From an uncultured PS1 clade bacterium (GTDB lineage Bacteria; Pseudomonadota; Gammaproteobacteria; PS1; Pseudothioglobaceae), in contig CALFDA010000087.1 in NCBI GenBank assembly GCA_937950605.1, positions 1-9,601 on the forward strand: a stretch of 9,601 nucleotides of DNA, written 5' to 3'. Within the stretch, counting starts at the first letter, position 1, and each line of letters starts with the position of its first letter. The notes below the pieces were generated by a model. It was not told where the DNA came from and made no database searches. It saw nothing but the letters and a program-made list of their open reading frames with translations. Both the position numbers and the translations under genes were made by a program. Of the stretch, positions 1 through 7,612 are shown piece by piece.

Positions 1-287
1 TAAGCAAACTCTAAACCAACACAACCCTTAGCCTCGCCCAAATCACAAGATTTTTTATAATACTTATTTGCTTTAAAATAATCTTGTTTAACGCCTTTGC
101 CGTAATAATAAGCATTCCCTAAAAGGACACAACCCTCAGCCTTATTTAGATTGCAATCTTGTTCAAGTTTGGCTATATCATCAGTGGTATTAACAAGAAT
201 AAAATGTTTGGCTATATCATCGGCACTAGCAACAACACTAAAACTAAACAAAAGTAAAATTAACAATAATATTTTTTTCATATACAT
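1..287 (-). CDS. Secreted Sel1-like repeat protein, C-terminus cut by window edge
   Basis: This frame is open from an ATG at 287 to the left edge, giving 95 residues without a stop. It begins with a signal peptide (MYMKKILLL, a hydrophobic run, then VVASA before DD), so the product should be exported to the periplasm or beyond. Sel1-like repeat units follow, with the typical GNAYYYGKGVKQDYFKANKYY stretch at about residues 57-77. Cysteines occur in C-x7-C pairs (C45/C53 and C81/C89), exactly 36 residues apart. That is the period and disulphide pattern of Helicobacter cysteine-rich (Hcp) Sel1 proteins. The start at 287 has a GGGG ribosome-binding element 5 nt upstream (293-296); an in-frame ATG at 281 is possible. 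It is a tandem paralogue of the gene at 376-939 and shares part of its upstream sequence. A short internal direct repeat gives DDIAK twice, 13 residues apart. Sel1 solenoids mediate protein-protein contacts and often act at the host interface; the partner here is unknown. Confidence 0.85.
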   Translation of the reverse strand, partial: MYMKKILLLILLLFSFSVVASADDIAKHFILVNTTDDIAKLEQDCNLNKAEGCVLLGNAYYYGKGVKQDYFKANKYYKKSCDLGEAKGCVGLEFA

Positions 288-783
288 AACTACCCCAGAC
301 TTTGTAATGCAATAATTTTTTTGTCTCTCACATACAACAAACTAATAGCCTTTCTCGTTTAATTCTTTATACCCTTCACCATAAACACCATTCAGACCTT
401 TTTTCTTTATACCAGTCACAACCTTTTTGAAGACCCAAATCACAAGCCTTGCCATAAAATTCTTTCGCTTTGCAAAAGTCTTGCCTAACTCCTTTGCCTT
501 CATCATAAAGAAACCCTAAACCAGCACAACCATTAGCATAATCTAAATCACAAGCCTTTTTATAATACTTGTTTGCTTTAAAGTAATTTTGTTTGCCTTC
601 ATCATAAAAAACCCCTGAAACTCCTTTGTTTTCATCATAAAGAAACCCTAAAACTCCTTTGTTTTCATCATAAAGAAACCCTAAATTATAACAACCCTCA
701 GCATAATCTAAATCACAAGCTTTTTTATAATATTTGTTTGCCTTAAAGTAATTTTGTTTAACACCTTTGCCGTTAGCATAAGC
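51..783. repeat. Dispersed direct repeats of the Sel1 unit shared by two paralogues
   Basis: Homologous stretches of about 40-60 bp occur at 51-113, 555-597 and 721-783. All encode the YYKKxC / KANKYY / KQxYF part of a Sel1 unit on the minus strand. One lies in the left-edge gene and two in the 376-939 gene. The upstream flanks of the two genes also match (about 299-320 against 957-979), so the gene was duplicated together with its leader. These repeats offer substrates for recombination between and within the two genes. Confidence 0.7.
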
Positions 784-939
784 AAATCCTAAACGAGCAC
801 AACCCAAAGCTTCATTCGAGTCGCAATCTTGTTTAAATTTGACTACCATGTCATCAGTGATAACTATATCATCAGCGGCACTAGCAACAACGCTAAAACC
901 AAGCAAACATAAAATCAATAATATTTTTTTCATATACAT
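376..939 (-). CDS. Secreted Hcp-type Sel1-like repeat protein with internal duplication
   Basis: The product is 187 residues from the ATG at 939. I chose this start because AGGAG (949-953) lies 9 nt upstream, whereas the ATG at 948 directly abuts it; the paralogue also begins MYMKK. A signal peptide ends near VVASA, before ADD. Four cysteine pairs, each C-x7-C, mark four Sel1-like units (C42/50, 78/86, 133/141, 169/177, numbered from the 948 ATG). Unit spacing is 36, 55 and 36 residues. The 19 extra residues come from a tandem copy of GFLYDENKGV plus a shortened third copy. Such disulphide-locked solenoids are known from Helicobacter Hcp proteins, which are secreted and bind host or cell-wall partners; the partner here is not evident. 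The C-terminus (KRSEWCLW) is unusual and may result from a frameshift (see findings). The gene is probably transcribed from the divergent region shared with ileS. Confidence 0.85.
   Translation of the reverse strand: MYMKKILLILCLLGFSVVASAADDIVITDDMVVKFKQDCDSNEALGCARLGFAYANGKGVKQNYFKANKYYKKACDLDYAEGCYNLGFLYDENKGVLGFLYDENKGVSGVFYDEGKQNYFKANKYYKKACDLDYANGCAGLGFLYDEGKGVRQDFCKAKEFYGKACDLGLQKGCDWYKEKRSEWCLW
588..686. repeat. 33-bp tandem repeat, two near-identical copies plus one degenerate
   Basis: Units 621-653 and 654-686 are identical at 32 of 33 positions, and 588-620 is a degenerate third unit. A related in-frame copy lies near 491-523. All lie inside the Sel1-repeat gene on the minus strand, and each 33-bp unit adds 11 residues (GFLYDENKGV-type), so copy-number change keeps the reading frame. 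Near identity of the two units indicates recent slippage or unequal recombination. Confidence 0.85.
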
Positions 940-984
940 AATTAACATCTCCTAAACTTTGTAATACAATTATTTTTTTGATAA

Positions 985-990
985 ATTATA
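985..990 (-). promoter_or_regulatory. Possible -10 element for the Sel1-repeat gene
   Basis: The minus strand reads TATAAT here, about 45 nt upstream of the chosen ATG at 939. No good -35 hexamer sits at 16-18 nt spacing (TACTTA at 17 nt), and the surroundings are very AT-rich, so a chance match is quite possible. The paralogue at the left edge has no equivalent and may be read through from this gene. Confidence 0.3.
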
Positions 991-1041
991 AATAATTATT
1001 AAGCGCATAAGTATATGAATTATTCAAAGCCTTTGTGAATG

Positions 1042-1047
1042 TATAAT
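1042..1047 (+). promoter_or_regulatory. Possible -10 element for the ileS operon
   Basis: A perfect TATAAT lies 32 nt upstream of the ileS ATG, preceded directly by TG. It would give a leader of about 25 nt. The -35 region is poor (ATTATT or TTATTC at 16-17 nt). It is the best candidate in the 140-bp divergent region between the Sel1 gene and ileS, which holds no other gene that I can see. Confidence 0.4.
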
Positions 1048-1079
1048 TACGCGTTTTAGTGTTATCTTCATAAGCGTTA

Positions 1080-3857
1080 ATGTCTGATTATAAATCCACA
1101 TTAAATCTACCTAATACTAAGTTTTCAATGCGGGCGAATCTTGCCAACCGAGAGCCTAGTTTTTTGCAAAAATGGCAAAATGATGATTTATACGCCCAAA
1201 TTCGCAAGCACAACAAAGACAAACCAAAATTTACTTTGCATGACGGGCCACCTTATGCAAATGGTGATATTCATATCGGCCATGCAGTTAATAAAGTGTT
1301 AAAAGACATTATTATCAAGTCTAAATCTCTATCAGGTTTTGATGCGCCTTATGTACCCGGTTGGGATTGTCATGGTTTGCCGATTGAGTTAAATGTTGAA
1401 AAGAAAAAAGGCAAGGTGGGACAAAAAATTGATGCTAACACTTTTAGAGCCGAATGTCGAAAATATGCCGATGCACAAGTTGCCAAGCAAAAACAAGATT
1501 TCCAGCGCTTAGGGGTTTTGGCAGACTGGGATAACCCTTATTTAACTAAAGATTTTAATTACGAGGCTAATATTGTTCGGGCACTAGGAAAAATGGTCAA
1601 CAATGGTCACGTTTCCAAAGGTTATAAGCCTGTGCATTGGTGTAGTGAGTGTAATTCGGCATTAGCAGAGGCAGAAGTCGAATATAAGGACAAACAATCC
1701 GAGGCAATCGATGTTAAGTTTAGGCTACTTGATAACACATTGTTTGGGGTTAATAAACCAGTATCTGTGGTTATCTGGACAACCACACCGTGGACGCTTC
1801 CAGCTAATGAAGCGGTTGCCCTACACCCTGCGCTTGATTATGTGTTGGTTGATGTTGGAGATGAATATTTATTATTAGCACAAGCTTTGGTTGAAAATGC
1901 CTTGTCGCGTTACGAGTTAGCAACAGCAATCGCAAATCCTGATTTTTTAGTTAAGGGCGTTGAATTAGCGGGACTACAAACACAACATCCATTTTATGAC
2001 AAGCAAGTACCCATTATTGTGGGCGAACACGTTACTACAGATGCAGGCACAGGTGCTGTGCATACAGCCCCTGCTCATGGTCAAGAGGACTATACGGTTG
2101 GTTTGAAGTACGATTTGCCTGTTGAGTGTCCTGTTGATGGTCGTGGTGTATTTTTTGCAGACACGCCACTGTTTGGCGGGCAGTTTATTTTTGCAGCCAA
2201 TGCTAGTGTGATTGAAGTCTTAAAAAATACAAATACATTAATTAAGCACGAATCTTTAACACATTCTTATCCGCATTGTTGGCGCCATAAAACCCCAGTA
2301 ATTTTTCGTGCAACACCACAATGGTTTGTGTCAATGTCGCAGGCAGGGTTGCGTGATACAGTAAATAATGAAATTCCCAAAGTACGCTGGATTCCTGATT
2401 GGGGCAAAAAACGTATTGAGATGATGATGAGCAATCGTCCAGACTGGTGTATTTCTAGGCAACGTTTTTGGGGTGTCCCCATTACTTTATTCACACACAA
2501 GCAAACAGGCGAGATACATCCAGATACACAAGCCTTATTTGTTAAAGCGGCAGATAAAATCGCAAAAAACGGTATTGAATCGTGGTTTGAGTCCAGTGCC
2601 GAGGATTTTTTAGGTGATGATGCTAAAAATTACGATAAAGCGACTGATACACTAGATGTGTGGTTTGATTCGGGGGTTAGTCATTTTGCAGTTTTAAAAC
2701 AAATAGATATGCTTGACGATATAGCAGATTTATATCTTGAAGGCTCTGATCAACATCGAGGCTGGTTTCAATCCTCACTTATATCATCGGTTGCCATTAA
2801 CGGACAAGCCCCTTACAAACAAGTATTAACGCATGGATTTACGGTTGATAAAGATGGTAGAAAAATGTCAAAGTCGTTGGGTAATGTGATAAGCCCACAA
2901 AAAGTGTTTAATAATCTTGGTGCGGATATTCTGCGTTTGTGGATTGCTAGCACAGACTACACAGGCGAGATGGCAGTTAGTGATGAAATCTTAAAACGCT
3001 CTGCAGATTCTTATCGTCGTATTCGTAACACTATGCGTTTTATGTTGGCAAATACAGCTGGGTTTGAGCCACAAAACCATCAACTTGCACAAGATAAAAT
3101 GCTAGATTTAGATAAGTGGATATTAAGCAAAACTGCCAATTTACAAACCCAAATCTTGCAAGCTTATGAGCACTATAATTTTCATCAAGTAATGCAATCA
3201 ATTTTGAACTTCTGTAGCAATGATTTAGGTGGTTTTTATTTAGACATTATTAAAGATAGGCAATACACCACACAAGAAAATTCAATTGCTAGGCGTAGCG
3301 CGCAAACATCGCTTAATCATATTTTAGAATCTATGGTGCGTTGGTTAGCACCTGTGTTATCGTTCACTGCAGAAGAGATTTGGCAAAGCATGCCAAGCGT
3401 GAAGGGCAATAGTGTTTTTTTGCAGCATTGGTATCAAGAACTGAATACAAGTTATAGCAATGATGCAATTGATACCGCGCGCGATATCAGCCGATTTATT
3501 CATAAGCAAATGGAGCAAATGCGTAATGATAAGATTATCGGTTCGTCTTTAGATGCTGAGGTAGATATTTATTGTGCAAACAACATTTACCAAGTCTTAG
3601 AAAAATTAGGCGACGAACTGCGCTTTATCTTTATTACCTCTGACGCTAGGATTCATCTGATTAACAAAAAAACCAATGATTGCATTGCTACAGCAAACGC
3701 AGATGTCTTTATTAAAGTTGCCCCCTCACAACACCATAAATGTGTGCGTTGTTGGCATCATAGAGCTGATGTTGGAGAAAATAAACAACATCCTAAATTG
3801 TGTGGACGCTGTGTGGAAAATGTTGTGGGTACTGGCGAAACAAGAAAATATGCCTGA
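1080..3857 (+). CDS. ileS: Isoleucyl-tRNA synthetase (class I, bacterial type with C-terminal zinc site)
   Basis: Charges tRNA(Ile) with isoleucine in the cytoplasm and hydrolyses mischarged valine. The 925 residues are close to the roughly 938 of the E. coli enzyme, and the N-terminus (MSDYKSTLNLP) matches it directly, fixing the start although no clear ribosome binding site precedes it. The class I HIGH motif is at 65-68, followed by GWDCHGLPIE at 94-103. The CP1 editing domain shows WTTTPWTLPANEA from W233 and GTGAVHTAPAHGQEDY from G323, including the conserved editing aspartate D337. The KMSKS loop is at 595-599. The C-terminal zinc ligands are CVRC (888-891) and CGRC (908-911). All catalytic landmarks are present, so the enzyme should be functional. 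Its TGA stop shares a base with the aroB ATG, so the two are likely translationally coupled. The usual gammaproteobacterial neighbour lspA is absent. Confidence 0.98.
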   Translation: MSDYKSTLNLPNTKFSMRANLANREPSFLQKWQNDDLYAQIRKHNKDKPKFTLHDGPPYANGDIHIGHAVNKVLKDIIIKSKSLSGFDAPYVPGWDCHGLPIELNVEKKKGKVGQKIDANTFRAECRKYADAQVAKQKQDFQRLGVLADWDNPYLTKDFNYEANIVRALGKMVNNGHVSKGYKPVHWCSECNSALAEAEVEYKDKQSEAIDVKFRLLDNTLFGVNKPVSVVIWTTTPWTLPANEAVALHPALDYVLVDVGDEYLLLAQALVENALSRYELATAIANPDFLVKGVELAGLQTQHPFYDKQVPIIVGEHVTTDAGTGAVHTAPAHGQEDYTVGLKYDLPVECPVDGRGVFFADTPLFGGQFIFAANASVIEVLKNTNTLIKHESLTHSYPHCWRHKTPVIFRATPQWFVSMSQAGLRDTVNNEIPKVRWIPDWGKKRIEMMMSNRPDWCISRQRFWGVPITLFTHKQTGEIHPDTQALFVKAADKIAKNGIESWFESSAEDFLGDDAKNYDKATDTLDVWFDSGVSHFAVLKQIDMLDDIADLYLEGSDQHRGWFQSSLISSVAINGQAPYKQVLTHGFTVDKDGRKMSKSLGNVISPQKVFNNLGADILRLWIASTDYTGEMAVSDEILKRSADSYRRIRNTMRFMLANTAGFEPQNHQLAQDKMLDLDKWILSKTANLQTQILQAYEHYNFHQVMQSILNFCSNDLGGFYLDIIKDRQYTTQENSIARRSAQTSLNHILESMVRWLAPVLSFTAEEIWQSMPSVKGNSVFLQHWYQELNTSYSNDAIDTARDISRFIHKQMEQMRNDKIIGSSLDAEVDIYCANNIYQVLEKLGDELRFIFITSDARIHLINKKTNDCIATANADVFIKVAPSQHHKCVRCWHHRADVGENKQHPKLCGRCVENVVGTGETRKYA

Positions 3858-4933
3858 TGAAAACATTGTATCTTGATTTAGGCGAAAAATCTTACCCGAT
3901 TTATATTGGGAAGGGTTTGCTCGAGCAAACAGCACAACTCACCAAGCATATTGCTAGTAAGCAGGTGATGATTGTAACTAATACAACCGTTGCTAAGCTT
4001 TATCTTGATAAAGTTCGGGATTTGCTTGTTGACTTTACGCTAGCCGAGGTGGTTTTGCCTGATGGCGAACAGTATAAGACCTTAGATACAATTAACACAA
4101 TATTTACAGCCTTGTTAGAAGCGCGTTTTGAGCGTTCCTGCACATTGATTGCCTTAGGTGGTGGCGTGGTTGGTGATATGACGGGTTTTGCTGCAGCAAG
4201 TTATCAACGTGGGGTAAATTTTATCCAAATTCCAACTACCTTACTATCTCAAGTTGATTCTAGTGTGGGCGGGAAAACTGGTGTGAATCATCGTCTGGGC
4301 AAAAATATGATTGGTGCATTTTATCAACCAAAATGTGTATTGATTGACGTTGATACTTTGGACACCTTAGATGATAGACAATATTCAGCAGGATTAGCCG
4401 AAGTCATTAAATATGCCCTATTAGGTAATGCGGATTTTTTGTGTTATTTGCAAAACAAAATAGATGGATTGATAGACAGAGATCAAGACTTAATTACTCA
4501 AATTGTCTATCAATCTTGTTTTGATAAAGCCGAAATTGTGGCGCAAGATGAATTAGAAGCGGGCAAACGTGCGTTACTTAATTTGGGTCATACCTTTGGT
4601 CATGCGATTGAAAATACCTTGGGTTATGGGGTTTATTTACACGGAGAAGCAATTGCTGTGGGCATGCTAATGGCTGCTAAATTATCAGCCTTAGAAGGTT
4701 TTATCGGCAGCCATGATGTGCAACAAGTAAAACATTTATTACAAAAGGCTAATTTGCCAATAACAATTAACAGTAAAATCAGGACGCAAGATTTTCTAAA
4801 TGCGATGCGTGTTGATAAGAAAACTATTAATGGTGAAATTCGCCTTGTTTTAATGCAAAAACTAGGTCAGGCATTCATTAGTAATACCTACCAAACAAAC
4901 AATTTAAAACAGATAATCAAGGATTTTTTATGA
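3857..4933 (+). CDS. aroB: 3-dehydroquinate synthase
   Basis: Second enzyme of the shikimate pathway: converts DAHP to 3-dehydroquinate using NAD and a divalent metal. The ATG at 3857 overlaps the ileS stop (TGATG) and gives 358 residues, near the 362 of E. coli AroB; a longer in-frame start at 3800 lies inside ileS and adds 19 residues unlike the family. The NAD-binding stretch LGGGVVGD is at 100-107, and the QIPTTLLSQVDSSVGGKTGVN block follows from about 124. The three metal ligands align with E. coli E184, H247 and H264 as E182 (in GLAEVIKY), H245 (in LGHTFGHAIE) and H262 (in LHGEAIAVG). No key residue is missing. The customary partner aroK is not adjacent; instead aroB sits between ileS and an unknown membrane protein whose ATG overlaps the aroB stop by 4 bp. 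Confidence 0.97.
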   Translation: MKTLYLDLGEKSYPIYIGKGLLEQTAQLTKHIASKQVMIVTNTTVAKLYLDKVRDLLVDFTLAEVVLPDGEQYKTLDTINTIFTALLEARFERSCTLIALGGGVVGDMTGFAAASYQRGVNFIQIPTTLLSQVDSSVGGKTGVNHRLGKNMIGAFYQPKCVLIDVDTLDTLDDRQYSAGLAEVIKYALLGNADFLCYLQNKIDGLIDRDQDLITQIVYQSCFDKAEIVAQDELEAGKRALLNLGHTFGHAIENTLGYGVYLHGEAIAVGMLMAAKLSALEGFIGSHDVQQVKHLLQKANLPITINSKIRTQDFLNAMRVDKKTINGEIRLVLMQKLGQAFISNTYQTNNLKQIIKDFL

Positions 4934-5526
4934 CTGATAAAGATAACAAAGAAGCAATAGTTGATGACGATGATGTAATGATCACCACCAAAATGTCAGA
5001 CTTAGAGAGGATGCTAGAAAGTGTTGAAGAACACGCTGATAAGCGCACAGATTCAAAATTTGAGCACTTCTTTTTACCTACACTGATTGTTTTTGGATTA
5101 ATAGCACTAGGTGGATTTTGGATTATTTATTCAATTACCCAAGATATGACGCGTTTGGCAAACGCGATGGATCCAAATATGGGTAGTAATATGGCGGCTA
5201 TGGTTCGTAGCATTGATAGTGTTTCTAAAAATGTTGATTTGATGAGTCAATCGGTTATCAGAATCGACAAAAATCTTTCTGGCATTGCTGCTGATGTACG
5301 AGTGGTTGCGACTAAGTTAAATCGCTTGGACGATGTTTCCAACGATATGTCGCAGATGAATCATAAAATAAGTGTCTTAAAACCGATGCTTGTCAACATG
5401 CAAGAAATGAACAACAATATGATGCGTATGCAAAAATCAATGATGTGGATGCAACGTGATATTGCCACTTTGCGTCATTCTTTTGGCAAGCCAATGCAAG
5501 TGTTTGATGCGGTGCCGTTTTTGTAA
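4930..5526 (+). CDS. Unrecognised single-pass membrane protein with Met-rich helical tail
   Basis: I do not recognise this family. The 198-residue product has an acidic cytoplasmic-type N-terminus (DNKEAIVDDDD, then a short charged helix), one hydrophobic segment at about 47-69 (FFLPTLIVFGLIALGGFWII), and about 125 residues predicted as long helix with coiled-coil character. Methionine is very abundant from about 140 to 175 (MNNNMMRMQKSMMWMQRD). The acidic, lysine-containing N-terminus and the single segment suggest a type II (N-in) orientation, with the helical part in the periplasm, but this is inference. Its ATGA start overlaps the aroB stop by 4 bp and gatC begins 15 bp after its end, so it is cotranscribed with both. 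The helical domain resembles in general form coiled-coil parts of chemoreceptors or scaffold proteins, but no signalling motif is seen. The overlap and uninterrupted frame make it a real gene. Confidence 0.85.
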   Translation: MTDKDNKEAIVDDDDVMITTKMSDLERMLESVEEHADKRTDSKFEHFFLPTLIVFGLIALGGFWIIYSITQDMTRLANAMDPNMGSNMAAMVRSIDSVSKNVDLMSQSVIRIDKNLSGIAADVRVVATKLNRLDDVSNDMSQMNHKISVLKPMLVNMQEMNNNMMRMQKSMMWMQRDIATLRHSFGKPMQVFDAVPFL

Positions 5527-5541
5527 ATCTTACAAAACAAC

Positions 5542-5826
5542 ATGATTGATAACGCACAACTCAAGCAAATTGCCCATTTGTCTAAACTTAGTGTTGATGA
5601 TAGTGCATTTGAATCGAGTGCACAAGATTTAAATAATATTTTAGCACTTGCCCAGCAATTGTCGCAGATTAACACAGATGAAATCACTCCAATGGCACAT
5701 CCTCTACACATGACGCAACGTCTTAGGGAAGATGAAGTTAAAGAACAAAATCACTCAAATCGCTTTCAATCCATTGCACCTAAAACAGGCAACCAGCACT
5801 ATTTAGTGCCAACGGTGATTGAATAA
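5542..5826 (+). CDS. gatC: Asp-tRNA(Asn)/Glu-tRNA(Gln) amidotransferase subunit C
   Basis: Small structural subunit of GatCAB, wrapping around the GatA-GatB interface and stabilising the complex. The 94 residues match the usual length of about 95. Family features are the N-terminal helix (QLKQIAHLSKLSVDD), the central helix with LNNILALAQQLSQINTDEI, the conserved P-x-AHP turn (ITPMAHPL), the LREDEV segment at about 61-66 and the C-terminal hydrophobic end YLVPTVIE. There is no strong ribosome binding site upstream (the leader reads TTACAAAACAAC), so translation may depend on coupling to the gene 15 bp upstream. Its TAA shares a base with the gatA ATG (TAATG). Confidence 0.95.
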   Translation: MIDNAQLKQIAHLSKLSVDDSAFESSAQDLNNILALAQQLSQINTDEITPMAHPLHMTQRLREDEVKEQNHSNRFQSIAPKTGNQHYLVPTVIE

Positions 5827-7274
5827 TGGGTATTCACAACAAAACAGTTGCCGAATTAGTTCAAGGACTAAAAAACAAAGAATTTTCTTGTGTTGAACTA
5901 ACACAAAACTATCTTCAGCGCATTAAGACTTCAAATTTAAACGCATTTATTACTATAACTGATGAGTTAGCCCTAGCGCAGGCGCGTGATGCTGATGAAA
6001 AAATTGCCAAGAACCAGAGTGGAGCATTAACAGGTATCCCTTATGCGCATAAAGATATTTTTTGCACGAATGGGATAAAAACCTCTGCAGGTTCCAAAAT
6101 GTTGGATAACTTCATTGCGCCTTATGATGCAACAGTTAGCTATAAGTTAAACCAACAACATCTAGTTATGTTGGGTAAAACCAATATGGACGAATTTGCC
6201 ATGGGCTCAAGTAATGAGAGTTCTTTTTATGGTGCAGTTAAGAATCCATGGAATCAAAATAAATCTCCGGGTGGTTCATCGGGTGGCTCGGCAGCAGCAG
6301 TTGCCGCGCGTTTAGTGCCTTTTGCAACAGGCACAGATACAGGAGGTTCTATCCGCCAACCTTCAAGTTTATGTGGTATTACGGGATTGAAACCAACTTA
6401 TGGACGTATCTCGCGTTATGGGATGATTGCTTATGCTTCAAGTCTTGATCAAGCAGGGCCAATAACACAGACAGCACAAGATGCAGCACTGGTATTAAAC
6501 GCAATAGCGGGCTTTGATGAAAAAGATTCCACCAGTGCTAGGCGCGAAGTTGAAGATTACACAGCCACACTAAATGATTCTATTAAGGGTCTAAAGATTG
6601 GTTTGCCAAGAGAGTTTTTTTCAGAAGGATTGGACGATGATGTTGCCCGTGTTGTGATGACTGCCGTTAAAGTTTTTGAGAGTATGGGCGCGATAGTACA
6701 AGATATATCATTGCCTAATTCAAAATTTGCTATCCCTACCTATTATATTGTCGCGCCTTGTGAGTGCTCATCAAATTTATCGCGTATGGACGGCGTGCGT
6801 TTTGGTTACCGATGTGAAAACCCAAAAGATTTAGAGGACCTATATTTACGTTCACGCACAGAGGGTTTTGGTGCAGAGGTTAAGCGTCGCATTATGATTG
6901 GTAACTATGCGCTTTCTGCTGGTTATTATGATGCCTATTATCTCAAAGCACAAAAAGTTAGACACTTAATCAGCGACGATTTTAAAAAAGCCTTTAAAAC
7001 AATAGATGTGGTTATGGGGCCAGTTAGTCCAACCACTGCTTTTGATTTAGGCGCATTTACCGACCCAGTATCTATGTATTTAGCGGATATTTACACTTTG
7101 AGTGCTAATCTTGCAGGTTTGCCAGGGATGAGTATTCCAGCAGGGTTTGCACAAGGATTGCCAGTAGGTTTACAGATGATTGGCAATTATTGGCATGAAT
7201 CAAAACTTCTTAATATAGCACATCAATTCCAACAAATAACCGATTACCACAGGCAAACACCTGATGGACTGTGA
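5826..7274 (+). CDS. gatA: Asp-tRNA(Asn)/Glu-tRNA(Gln) amidotransferase subunit A (glutaminase)
   Basis: Amidase-signature enzyme that hydrolyses glutamine and delivers ammonia through a tunnel to GatB, which amidates Glu-tRNA(Gln) or Asp-tRNA(Asn). The 482 residues match the family. The Ser-cisSer-Lys triad is visible as K76 (in PYAHKDIF), S150 (in PGGSSGGS) and S174 (in DTGGSIRQP), with the same S-S spacing of 24 as in S. aureus GatA. The signature block runs from about 147 to 192 and ends ITGLKPTYGRISRYG. The start at 5826 overlaps the gatC stop and gives the usual N-terminus (TVAELVQGLKNKEFS). The frame is intact through PAGFAQGLPVGLQMIG to the end. Presence of GatCAB implies that this organism makes Gln-tRNA and/or Asn-tRNA indirectly; whether GlnRS or AsnRS also exists cannot be told here. 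The neighbouring gatB is displaced 647 bp downstream. Confidence 0.98.
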   Translation: MGIHNKTVAELVQGLKNKEFSCVELTQNYLQRIKTSNLNAFITITDELALAQARDADEKIAKNQSGALTGIPYAHKDIFCTNGIKTSAGSKMLDNFIAPYDATVSYKLNQQHLVMLGKTNMDEFAMGSSNESSFYGAVKNPWNQNKSPGGSSGGSAAAVAARLVPFATGTDTGGSIRQPSSLCGITGLKPTYGRISRYGMIAYASSLDQAGPITQTAQDAALVLNAIAGFDEKDSTSARREVEDYTATLNDSIKGLKIGLPREFFSEGLDDDVARVVMTAVKVFESMGAIVQDISLPNSKFAIPTYYIVAPCECSSNLSRMDGVRFGYRCENPKDLEDLYLRSRTEGFGAEVKRRIMIGNYALSAGYYDAYYLKAQKVRHLISDDFKKAFKTIDVVMGPVSPTTAFDLGAFTDPVSMYLADIYTLSANLAGLPGMSIPAGFAQGLPVGLQMIGNYWHESKLLNIAHQFQQITDYHRQTPDGL

Positions 7275-7351
7275 AAACCAACAGGGTTATGTTATTCTAA
7301 GTGCTGAAAACATATTATTATCCATCAGTAGAATTGAGCAACTGATATTGT
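7275..7351. other. Gap after gatA before the hicA relic; nothing recognised
   Basis: These 77 bp follow the gatA stop. I see no gene, strong hairpin or clear promoter. They may include the left edge of whatever insertion brought in the hicAB-like pair and its lost operator region, but no direct repeat marking an insertion boundary is visible. Confidence 0.4.
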
Positions 7352-7612
7352 ATGTGCAGAAATCAACAAGCTAACACAATTTTTGCAACTGTTTTCGACA
7401 TCATTTATAAAGCTCTCAAGAAAGATAAATTTTAAAAGAGGATTTAATAACATTTGATAAGTTAGAAAACACTATACGATTCTCGAGATTATGAAAAAAT
7501 ACAAGGCAATGGTTCTAGACAGAGTTTTAAAAACAATATTTTAATTAGCTTTCACAAACCACATATACAAGCAAAATTAAGAAATTCATCACGATTGCCG
7601 TTGTGGATATAA
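7352..7612 (+). pseudogene. Decayed HicA-type toxin gene
   Basis: Reading one frame from the ATG at 7352 gives a HicA-like start (MCRNQQANTIFATVFDIIY), then a scrambled middle, then GNGSRQSFKN and ISFHKPH. The last two resemble the 'GSRV-F ... FHRPHP' core of the HicA mRNA interferase family that has this longer N-terminus. Both ends lie in the same frame. The frame is broken by stops at 7433, 7445, 7448 and 7463 and closes at 7610; its length of 87 codons is near that of an intact HicA. The histidine of the GSR-...-FHxPH region is retained, but no functional toxin can be made. A decayed HicB follows directly, in the normal toxin-antitoxin order. The assignment rests on recalled family patterns, not a search, and the C-terminal part after HKPH is uncertain. 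Confidence 0.6.

Noticed and set aside
588..686. CRISPR-like array
   Set aside because: The 33-bp units are directly adjacent with no spacers and encode protein in frame.
1023..1039. Near-palindrome TTCAAAG-C-CTTTGTGAA upstream of ileS
   Set aside because: The arms match only with a one-base bulge; in AT-rich DNA this is weak evidence for an operator.
2267..2500. Antisense open frame inside ileS, and similar ones inside gatC, gatB and aroB
   Set aside because: They lie opposite or out of frame with well-supported genes and have no family features or ribosome binding sites.
3800..3856. A longer aroB start at 3800
   Set aside because: It adds 19 cysteine-rich residues read from the ileS zinc region, unlike AroB; the ATG at 3857 gives the family's N-terminus and a TGATG junction.
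7276..7288. Small hairpin AACC-AACAG-GGTT just after gatA
   Set aside because: A 4-bp stem with no T-run is too weak for a terminator.
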